Below, piece by piece: positions 58,381 to 64,000 of a stretch of 64,000 nucleotides of DNA. The notes beneath the pieces are model-generated. The model had not been told where the DNA came from. It saw only the letters and a list, made by a program, of their open reading frames with translations, and did not search any database. The translations under genes and the position numbers were made by a program. This DNA comes from Enterobacter kobei (GTDB lineage Bacteria; Pseudomonadota; Gammaproteobacteria; Enterobacterales; Enterobacteriaceae), in assembly GCF_001729765.1 (NCBI RefSeq), contig NZ_CP017181.1, positions 868,001 through 932,000 of the forward strand, in the 5' to 3' direction. How positions within the stretch are numbered: position 1 is the stretch's first letter; each line of letters starts with the position of its first letter.

Positions 58381-59502
58381 TTAAGAGCCCACGGAGGGGC
58401 ATTCCTTATATTTAACATATGAGACAAGTCTCTTTCCTACAGAAATAAAAGGGCGTTCAATAGCAATGTGTGTAATATACGAAACACCAATGCATAATGA
58501 CATCAAGCAGGTAAAGGAAAAAATACCTTTAGGGTACTCATTGATGCCATTGTTTTTCAAATAAATCAATACTAGCGTTAGCACTATTGCATGAGTTAGA
58601 TACAGTGAATAAGATATATCAGAGAAAAATTTAGTAATTCTAAAGGACATTTTTGCTCCAGACATTTCAGCAAACATCATAGATGAGAATATGAATGCCG
58701 CAATTATTCCTTTGTCAGTGAATCCATGAGACTTGGTGTCTATATGAATTATGAAATAAACTCCAACTATTGATAATGTCATCATTGAATATTTAATGGC
58801 GTTGTTTTTTATTGGGCCGAACTTTGTAAAGACCTTATAAAGGATCATGCCAAATATAAATTCTAGCAGCATCGGTGAGCCTATCAATGTCAGGATTGGG
58901 GCCATCCAGGACATGTTATCAGAATATGCAGAGAAATGACCTGATATAGATATTGAATGTTTGAATAACAACTGAATACTGAACATTAATGTTAACATAA
59001 TAACTGATGTTATTAACGCTCTTTTTGTGTGGCTAACTGCCATCCCTAACAAGAAAAGAGCATAAAATATTATTTCATAAGATATTGTCCAGGCAGGATA
59101 AAGCATATTATAGCCAAAGAAAGGTGCAGGTAGTGAATAATCACCATGCAAAAGGAATATTGACCTAATAAGTTCAATTGAAGGTTTCCATGATGCGTAT
59201 GCAAACCACATGAAAATTATGCAGAATAAAAATAATGGATAAATTCTAAAAAATCGACGCAGGACAAATGACAATAAAGGCCTGGCTTCTGATTTTTGTG
59301 TTGCGTAGCATATAATGAAACCGCTAATTATGAAAAATATGTCTACACCAATATTCCCATTCCTGAACAAATCAAGTCCCATTCCAGGCCAAAAATTATA
59401 TGCCCCAAGCAATGGCCCAACTAAATGGTAACCAACAACAAGGAGAGGTGCGACACCTCGGAGCACTTCTATAAAATAGATTTTTTTCTGGTTATCGGTC
59501 AT
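58381..59502 (-). CDS. acyltransferase 3 family (O-antigen acetylase-like)
   Basis: A 373-residue membrane protein with about ten hydrophobic spans and the opening KIYFIEVLRGVAPLLVVGYHL, followed by FFIISGFIICY and RRFFRIYPLFLF. These are signatures of acyltransferase 3 enzymes such as OafA or Oac that O-acetylate LPS. It is reversed and strongly AT-rich against the rest of the phage, so probably acquired separately. Next to the tailspike, it would change the surface glycan that the phage uses (lysogenic conversion and superinfection exclusion). Confidence 0.88.
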   Translation of the reverse strand: MTDNQKKIYFIEVLRGVAPLLVVGYHLVGPLLGAYNFWPGMGLDLFRNGNIGVDIFFIISGFIICYATQKSEARPLLSFVLRRFFRIYPLFLFCIIFMWFAYASWKPSIELIRSIFLLHGDYSLPAPFFGYNMLYPAWTISYEIIFYALFLLGMAVSHTKRALITSVIMLTLMFSIQLLFKHSISISGHFSAYSDNMSWMAPILTLIGSPMLLEFIFGMILYKVFTKFGPIKNNAIKYSMMTLSIVGVYFIIHIDTKSHGFTDKGIIAAFIFSSMMFAEMSGAKMSFRITKFFSDISYSLYLTHAIVLTLVLIYLKNNGINEYPKGIFSFTCLMSLCIGVSYITHIAIERPFISVGKRLVSYVKYKECPSVGS

Positions 59503-59605
59503 CCGTAATCACTTATTTTGACAGTATATTTACGCGGCATATTCCGCTTACAAGAATAACGATGAGTCTAACATCATGAACGCTTGAGATCGACGTCTTC
59601 TATAT

Positions 59606-59621
59606 GGTCGGGATTCCGACC
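59606..59621. promoter_or_regulatory. late-module dyad, copy 5
   Basis: GGTCGGGATTCCGACC, lying between the reversed acyltransferase and the lysis cassette, 56 bp before the holin. Together with copy 4 it brackets the tailspike-acyltransferase pair. Confidence 0.85.
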
Positions 59622-59676
59622 GACCTGCACGTTTACCCTCATCCCACTAACCGATTTTCCCCACAGGGGGTGAGGC

Positions 59677-59913
59677 ATGAGGATGAACAACCTTTCAGAC
59701 GTAGCGGCGGGACTATCCTACGGAACATCTATAGGCAGCTTTGGTTACTGGCTTCTGCAATTACTCGACAAAGTCAGCCCGAGCCAGTGGGCCGCTATTG
59801 GGGTTCTCGCCAGTATTCTTTTTGGCCTGCTGACGTACCTGACCAATCTTTATTTCAAGATCAAAGACGACCGTCGAAAAGAGGCCCGGGAAAATGGCTA
59901 CCAGCAAGACTAA
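59677..59913 (+). CDS. holin with dual-start motif
   Basis: A 78-residue membrane protein with two hydrophobic spans ([15 protein letters not shown] and [23 protein letters not shown]) and a charged C-terminus. It opens M-R-M: starts at 59677 and 59683 differ by one basic residue, as in lambda S107/S105, where the longer form is the inhibitor. A CCCC-ACA-GGGG hairpin (59659-59669) lies just before the first ATG, where lambda has its start-selection stem-loop. Confidence 0.88.
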   Translation: MRMNNLSDVAAGLSYGTSIGSFGYWLLQLLDKVSPSQWAAIGVLASILFGLLTYLTNLYFKIKDDRRKEARENGYQQD

Positions 59914-60433
59914 GCTCAGCGCTGCCGTTCTGGGACTCGTTCTGGCTGGCGCACCGGCATCAGTTATTCTTGATCAGTTTCTGAATGAGAAAGAGGGCAA
60001 CAGCCTGACTGCCTATAAGGATGGTTCCGGGATCTGGACAATCTGCCGCGGCGCCACGCGGGTAGATGGGAAACCTGTGGTGCAGGGGATGAAACTGGCA
60101 CAGGCCAAATGTGACCAGGTAAATGCCATAGAGCGAGATAAAGCGCTGGCGTGGGTTGACCGGAATATCAGGGTGCCGCTGAGCGAACCACAGAAAGCCG
60201 GTATTGCTTCGTTCTGCCCGTACAACATCGGCCCCGGTAAATGCTTCCCATCGACGTTCTATCAGCGAATCAATGCCGGTGATAGAAAAGGAGCATGTGA
60301 GGCGATTCGCTGGTGGATAAAAGACGGTGGCCGTGATTGTCGCCTGACAAAAGGCCAGAAGAATGGCTGTTATGGTCAGGTTGAACGACGTGACCAGGAA
60401 AGTGCGCTGACCTGCTGGGGGATAGACCAGTGA
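59894..60433 (+). CDS. SAR-type endolysin (lysozyme)
   Basis: A 179-residue phage lysozyme. The N-terminal weakly hydrophobic helix ([18 protein letters not shown]) is a signal-anchor-release type segment without cleavage site. Catalytic E-8-D-5-T is seen in [23 protein letters not shown]. Several cysteines may control activity through disulfide exchange. It overlaps the holin gene by 20 bp. Confidence 0.93.
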   Translation: MATSKTKLSAAVLGLVLAGAPASVILDQFLNEKEGNSLTAYKDGSGIWTICRGATRVDGKPVVQGMKLAQAKCDQVNAIERDKALAWVDRNIRVPLSEPQKAGIASFCPYNIGPGKCFPSTFYQRINAGDRKGACEAIRWWIKDGGRDCRLTKGQKNGCYGQVERRDQESALTCWGIDQ

Positions 60434-60789
60434 CCATTAAAGTGAAGCTGTTAGCGCTGGCTGTTCTGCTGTCTTTTTTCGCTGGTACGTTTTACGCGGG
60501 CTATCTGAAAGGCTGGTATGCCCATAGTGAAAAGGTAAACAACGATTACCAGACAAAAAGCAAAAAGGCTGATAAAGCCGTTGCCACCGGTGAGCAGAAA
60601 GCTGCGGTGGCCAGCGCAGAAGGGAAAGTGATTTACCGGACCATTTACCGCGATGTGGTGAAATATGTTAACGACCCGAATCATATTAAGTGCGACTTTG
60701 ACGATCATGCTGTGCAGCTGCGGCAGCGTGCAATCGACGCGGCCAACAATATCCCAGGATTTGATGAGCCCGCCATGCCGGGCAAGTGA
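60430..60789 (+). CDS. Rz (i-spanin)
   Basis: A 119-residue inner-membrane spanin subunit started at GTG, overlapping the endolysin stop (GTGA). The N-terminal membrane helix (LLALAVLLSFFAGTFYAGYL) is followed by a periplasmic coiled coil (KKADKAVATGEQKAAVASAEGK). With Rz1 it joins and fuses inner and outer membrane in the last step of lysis. Confidence 0.88.
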   Translation: MTIKVKLLALAVLLSFFAGTFYAGYLKGWYAHSEKVNNDYQTKSKKADKAVATGEQKAAVASAEGKVIYRTIYRDVVKYVNDPNHIKCDFDDHAVQLRQRAIDAANNIPGFDEPAMPGK

Positions 60790-60904
60790 CGCTGGACGGG
60801 ATAGTGATGAAGACCTTCAGTCGGATACCCAGACGGCAGAGTGCGTGCGAGAACTTCGAACGAATATCTACCGCTGGCAGACATGGTACAGAGCGACGGA
60901 ATAG
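60665..60904 (+). CDS. Rz1 (o-spanin lipoprotein), nested in Rz
   Basis: A 79-residue lipoprotein in the +1 frame beginning inside Rz. The signal sequence ends in the lipobox-like LCSC, so the mature protein starts at Cys. It extends beyond the Rz stop. A Pro-containing region follows the Cys, as usual in Rz1. Confidence 0.85.
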   Translation: MLTTRIILSATLTIMLCSCGSVQSTRPTISQDLMSPPCRASDAGRDSDEDLQSDTQTAECVRELRTNIYRWQTWYRATE

Positions 60905-60939
60905 CCCGTTTTGTTCCTCAATCGGGAGCGAAACAAAAG

Positions 60940-60959
60940 CGGGTATCAATTCGGGTATC
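60940..60959 (+). repeat. integrase arm-type repeats, right
   Basis: Two copies of CGGGTATC (60940-60947 and 60952-60959), in the same orientation as three copies near attL. An AAAACACAG/CTGTGTTTT inverted repeat lies between them and attR. Confidence 0.55.
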
Positions 60960-61015
60960 TTGATACTTCAATAAAATAAAACACAGTAAATACATCGTGT
61001 TATTTTCTGTGTTTT

Positions 61016-61035
61016 ACTCCTATTATCGGCACCAT
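61016..61035 (+). repeat. attR core (direct repeat)
   Basis: ACTCCTATTATCGGCACCAT, identical to 24714-24733. It marks the right end of the prophage. Confidence 0.93.
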
Positions 61036-61623
61036 CAACAGAAAACCCCGTAAAAACAGCATTCTTTAGCATGTTTATCTAACGGTTTGTAACTTCTGTT
61101 CTAACGTCTGTTAGCACTGGTAAACGCCTTTGCGTTGTATCGGCTCAAGTATTGTACAACGTACTGGCGGGTAGTTACCAGGCTCAAGCCCGAACAGCAT
61201 AAGAAATTATGCCACCCTTTGAAGCTGGAAGAGTTGCCGGACTCTCTAAACACATCACTTGAACCCTTAGCGATACGTTCCGCGCTTCGTGCGGCGCTCA
61301 ATGATGCTACACCTTGTGAAAGGTCGCAGAGAATAAACAGGCGTAATGTTGGGAAGACTAACCGGATCGGGAAAGAATCCGGCTCTGCCACGGTTTCGAT
61401 CACCGGAGTATAACGATCACCTGATAAGAGAACGTGCTAAGGCTTTATTCTCCCTGCGAAGGGATTACATCCTGCGGAAGCGCTACGCGCCGCCTTTTCT
61501 TATGTGCCCAACACGGCACGTAATGGTCATCCATTATCTGCACCATTGTAACTTTCGTTGTACTGTCTCTCTGCTGTACGTTAAGCCCCAGCGAACACTG
61601 GTAGATTTAGCGGAGGTGAGAAC
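61036..61623. other. stretch after attR without a confident gene
   Basis: About 590 bp. Two overlapping plus-strand frames (61135-61413 and 61346-61756) are open, but neither has a good ribosome site or a recognisable product, and the second overlaps the well-supported 52-residue gene. The sequence may be the decayed end of another integrated element. Confidence 0.5.
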
Positions 61624-61782
61624 ATGGCAAATGCTACTAAAAGCGCCGCGACAAAGCGCAACAACCGTAAAATTCATGCCCGTAAATTCCTGGCTACGCC
61701 AGAGGGTAAAGCCTGGCTTGCTAAGAAGCAGGAAGAAGAAGCAGAGATTAAATTAGCGCGAGCAGCTAACACCATGTTTTAA
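61624..61782 (+). CDS. 52-residue basic protein
   Basis: GCGGAGGTGAGAAC gives a strong ribosome site before the ATG. The product is highly charged and helical: MANATKSAATKRNNRKIHAR then FLATPEGKAWLAKKQEEEAE. It could bind nucleic acid. No function is recognised, and it lies outside the thrW prophage repeat. Confidence 0.6.
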   Translation: MANATKSAATKRNNRKIHARKFLATPEGKAWLAKKQEEEAEIKLARAANTMF

Positions 61783-61817
61783 GATAGCTTCGTTCCGCGC
61801 ATTATTGGCTGTTATTG

Positions 61818-61964
61818 TCATTGCAAACGATCTCTTAAATCAATTAACACCCGACCGAAGTAGGCAACGGAGATAAGAGAGTCATCAGTCAGAAATGCGA
61901 GACAAACTAAAACCAACATGATGATAGAGGTGATCAAGTTTAGGCGTGAGAAAGAAGAGGTCAT
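61818..61964 (-). CDS. 48-residue hydrophobic peptide
   Basis: TTTAGGAGACAGCC precedes an ATG at 61964. The product starts MTSSFSRLNLITSIIMLVLV and has one membrane span and a C-terminal basic/acidic tail (VLIDLRDRLQ). Short one-span peptides of this sort include type I toxins and other small stress or phage membrane proteins; no antitoxin RNA was identified, so its function stays open. Confidence 0.5.
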   Translation of the reverse strand: MTSSFSRLNLITSIIMLVLVCLAFLTDDSLISVAYFGRVLIDLRDRLQ

Positions 61965-62305
61965 GGCTGTCTCCTAAAGTTATAATAGGAGAATAACCAT
62001 TTTGGGTTGGCATGTACACAGCTATTTCATCATCTCACTATAGCATAGTATTTTTTATTGTGTCAACCACAAAGCCTGTTAATTTATTTTGTTTTTATAA
62101 CAATAGGTTAGCTGGGGGAGTGTACCGATACTTGCATGTGAAAAAAATTCTTTCAGAGCTATTTAACGAAATGTGGCTCTCCGCTGATGAACAAGATTTG
62201 GAAGAAAGGGGGCATTGCGCCCCCTCGTATCATTCCTGTAAAGCCCGTAGCCACATCATAAGCAAATGAAGCTGGCTTCCTGTCATGGCAGGGATTCGGA
62301 CGGTT

Positions 62306-62575
62306 TTACCGTTGCTTACGTTGCACTGCGCGAGCGCTAACGCCATAATGTGCTGATTCGGCATCTCTAACTCTCCGTTGGGATTGTTGAATACGGCGGG
62401 GGCTGGCTTCTTGGTGGTTGGCGGCCCCTGCCACTTCTTCGTTTACAGCTTTTCTAAGGTTTGTTGGTAACAGGTGACGCTGTATCGTCGTCCCTGCAAA
62501 TTTCACCACTTGCGTATAAACGCACACCGTAGCACCACACCAGATAAAGCTGGTGATTAGCTCTTCTTCCTTTTT
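62306..62575 (-). CDS. hypothetical protein (89 aa), coupled to a secreted protein
   Basis: A GTG at 62575 overlaps the stop of the upstream gene (GTGA), with GAGGATTCGGAAGA before it. An alternative ATG at 62620 lies within that upstream gene. It has KKEEELITSFIWCGATVCVYTQVVKFAG, a short hydrophobic patch, then a charged helix (EEVAGAANHQEASPRRIQQSQRRVRDAESA). Function not recognised; the pair with the exported protein and the recombinase looks like an integrated-element module. Confidence 0.55.
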   Translation of the reverse strand, partial: KKEEELITSFIWCGATVCVYTQVVKFAGTTIQRHLLPTNLRKAVNEEVAGAANHQEASPRRIQQSQRRVRDAESAHYGVSARAVQRKQR

Positions 62576-62781
62576 CACTCTTCCGAATCCTCTGTATTGA
62601 AGGTTTTCGTATAGGGACATTTCCCCTTAGTTACGTAGGTGAACAAGTAGATGCTGTTCTGATAAGTGCATAGCGTTTTTCCGTTCTCCGTCTGTTCCTC
62701 CTGTGGGTGAGTCATCGTAATTTGTCCGGCATTCGCCAGGGCTGGCAATAGCGCCAGCGTCAGCACCAGTAAGCGTTTCAT
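62575..62781 (-). CDS. small exported protein (68 aa)
   Basis: Start at MKRLLVLTLALLPALANA, a clear signal peptide with cleavage likely after ANA. The mature part has about 50 residues and two cysteines (LCTYQNSIYLFTYVTKGKCPY) that could form a disulfide in the periplasm. It stops 5 bp short of the recombinase gene's end on its upstream side. Function unknown. Confidence 0.65.
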   Translation of the reverse strand: MKRLLVLTLALLPALANAGQITMTHPQEEQTENGKTLCTYQNSIYLFTYVTKGKCPYTKTFNTEDSEE

Positions 62782-62786
62782 GTTGA

Positions 62787-63347
62787 TCACTCCCAAATGT
62801 TTGCAAGGGCAGCGCCCACGCTCTTAACGTCAATCTTCAAATAGTTCATGGTGACTTTAGGATCTGAATGGTTCAGCGCTTTCATTGCTAAAGCCAAATT
62901 CCCGTTAGACTTCTCCCACACCTGTGTAGCAGAAAATTTCCTGAAAGAATGGCACCCGACGGTTCCTTTAATCCCCACATTCTCCGCAGCCTGTTTGATC
63001 TCACGGTTCACCTGCTCACGGCTTACTGGGGCTTTTCCTGAAGCTCGGTTGCTGTGTGACGTGAAAACGTATTCGTCTTTCGGGAATGCCTGGCGGCGAC
63101 GTCCTACAATCTCCCACACCTTCGCAGGGACTATGATTTCCTTCTTCTTGCCCGTCTTACTCTCCAGTACTTCCAGCGTGTTTCCCTCCTTGAACTGGCT
63201 GAACTTCAAATTCACCGTGTCACCTACCCGTAAACATAAAGAGGCCATAGTGATCGCTACATCTGCGAATAGCTGTTTGTTATGACTTTCAAGCCAGTTA
63301 ATCAGCTTAAAAGCCTCTGCCTGGGTGATTATCTTCGTGGTCGCCAT
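62787..63347 (-). CDS. small tyrosine recombinase (catalytic domain only)
   Basis: A 186-residue recombinase started at MATTKIITQAEAFKLINWLE behind CGGAGATAAGCAG. Residues of the catalytic set appear as SLCLRVGDTVNLKFSQF (Arg), HSFRKFSATQVW (His-x-x-Arg), LNHSDPKVTMNYLKI (His and nucleophile Tyr). There is no arm-binding or core-binding domain, a compact layout also found in FimB/FimE-type invertases and in some island integrases. It could serve the segment right of attR. Confidence 0.85.
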   Translation of the reverse strand: MATTKIITQAEAFKLINWLESHNKQLFADVAITMASLCLRVGDTVNLKFSQFKEGNTLEVLESKTGKKKEIIVPAKVWEIVGRRRQAFPKDEYVFTSHSNRASGKAPVSREQVNREIKQAAENVGIKGTVGCHSFRKFSATQVWEKSNGNLALAMKALNHSDPKVTMNYLKIDVKSVGAALANIWE

Positions 63348-64000
63348 CTGCTTATCTCCGTAAATATTGAAACTGTGAAATAAGATTATGATCATTTTCA
63401 GTAAGTTACAACTATTCAATCTCACATTTTTTGACGGAGTGGTGGAAGGTTGCGCCATTTCCAGCACTACTGAACGCGAAAAAGCACGGCCTCCTGTTTG
63501 AAACTCGAGCAATTTCGTAATATCTTCAACGAAATCATCATGTTGGCAAGTCTAAACAGATGTTTGCACGTTGCCAAATCCTGGCGAGGCTATGCACATT
63601 TTATGCAGATTCATTGCATACAATAGAGAGGGAGGAGGACGGTTAAATAATTTATTTTAATTAAATCAATGAATTAGGCGTTCTATCTCACATTACTATA
63701 AAACCTTGAGGTAGAGGCATTGCACGGTAGATGATAGCTGTTCTCATTTGTGGCGTTGTGATCTGAGTTGATGATAATTATTATCAACAAAGGTGATTTT
63801 GGTATGGAAAATCGAATTGTTACATTATAACAAAAGTCGTTAAGCACATTGCACCTATCATGAAAGTGCTCTTAGTGGACAATGATTGCTGTGAGCCGCA
63901 CGGTGCAAGGCTTTACAAAAATTGAGGTAATGTACATCGATAGTTAGAAAGTGATTTACAGAGCGTGAGAGGTGGATTATTTAGATTGGCTTAATCCTGG
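63348..64000. other. AT-rich stretch without a recognisable gene
   Basis: No reading frame with a ribosome site or familiar product is seen in the last 650 bp. The sequence holds a Fur box and scattered A/T tracts and might contain an attachment site or promoter for something beyond the window. Confidence 0.5.
63772..63786. promoter_or_regulatory. perfect 7-1-7 Fur box
   Basis: TGATAATTATTATCA, that is TGATAAT-T-ATTATCA, equal to the ideal Fur operator. No gene begins within the following 210 bp of this window, so its target is not visible. Confidence 0.65.

Larger units (their letters stand above)
24714..61035. mobile_element. temperate podovirus-like prophage in thrW
   Basis: A 36.3-kb element bounded by the 20-bp repeat. 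It has an integrase and excisionase, a CI/Cro switch, replication genes, a complete T7-like set of virion genes (portal, scaffold, capsid, two tubular proteins, internal core proteins, tailspike), both terminase subunits and a full lysis cassette. Most frames are intact; the one visibly broken gene is the repeat gene at 33740-34800. It may be inducible. The replication/nuclease set resembles Bordetella BPP-1-type podoviruses, and the virion set resembles T7, but there is no single-subunit RNA polymerase. Confidence 0.93.

Noticed and set aside
62012..62269. 85-codon plus-strand frame
   Set aside because: Weak ribosome site, unusual composition, and a GGGGGC/GCCCCC hairpin inside it; no family likeness.

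Overview
The window comes from an enterobacterium of the Enterobacter/Klebsiella/Lelliottia type. The left 24.7 kb follows the familiar Enterobacterales order yafV-fadE-gmhA-yafJ-yafK ... dinB ... pepD-gpt-frsA-crl-phoE-proBA-thrW. A complete Na+-translocating NADH:quinone reductase operon (nqrABCDEF plus nqrM) sits between yafK and dinB. E. coli lacks this operon, whereas Klebsiella and Enterobacter carry it. The genus is inferred from gene order and protein likeness, not proven.

Layout. (1) 1-15.4 kb: end of a peptide-type ABC permease, a gamma-glutamyltransferase homologue, yafV, fadE with a FadR box, gmhA, yafJ, yafK, the nqr operon, and dinB with a LexA box. (2) 15.4-16.7 kb: an IS481-family element inserted into a REP sequence. 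(3) 16.7-24.7 kb: pepD, gpt, frsA, crl, phoE (Pho box), proB, proA and tRNA-Thr(CGU) thrW. (4) 24,714-61,035: a 36.3 kb prophage integrated in the 3' end of thrW and bounded by a 20-bp direct repeat. (5) 61-64 kb: a second, poorly understood mobile-looking segment with a very small tyrosine recombinase, small proteins of unknown function and a perfect Fur box.

The prophage combines a temperate control region with a T7-like virion cassette. Leftward from 35.5 kb runs an early operon of small proteins, a 27-bp-repeat gene, a DUF2800 nuclease, a DUF2815 ssDNA-binding protein, a family A DNA polymerase, a VRR-NUC nuclease, an SF2 helicase and an AlpA-type excisionase. CI and Cro face each other across matched operators. 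Rightward come cro, a primase-polymerase/VapE-type helicase, an iteron array that looks like a replication origin, and two small genes. The late region is rightward: portal, scaffold, a Tad2/DUF2829 protein, capsid, tubular proteins A and B, a GNAT protein, internal core proteins (one with a lytic transglycosylase domain), terminase, a T7-gp17-type tailspike, a reversed AT-rich acyltransferase, then holin, SAR-type endolysin, Rz and Rz1. No phage RNA polymerase is seen, so host polymerase presumably reads the late genes.

The most interesting structures are: a 16-bp dyad (GGTCGGGATYCCGACC) present five times, at each boundary between late modules; nine copies of a 9-bp iteron arranged symmetrically around an AT core just after the primase-helicase; a 19-unit 27-bp repeat inside a coding region whose unit-length changes shift the reading frame; a predicted Thoeris inhibitor lying between scaffold and capsid; and a lambda-like dual-start holin. 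Several genes of 32-57 codons were found by reading overlaps and Shine-Dalgarno sequences directly.
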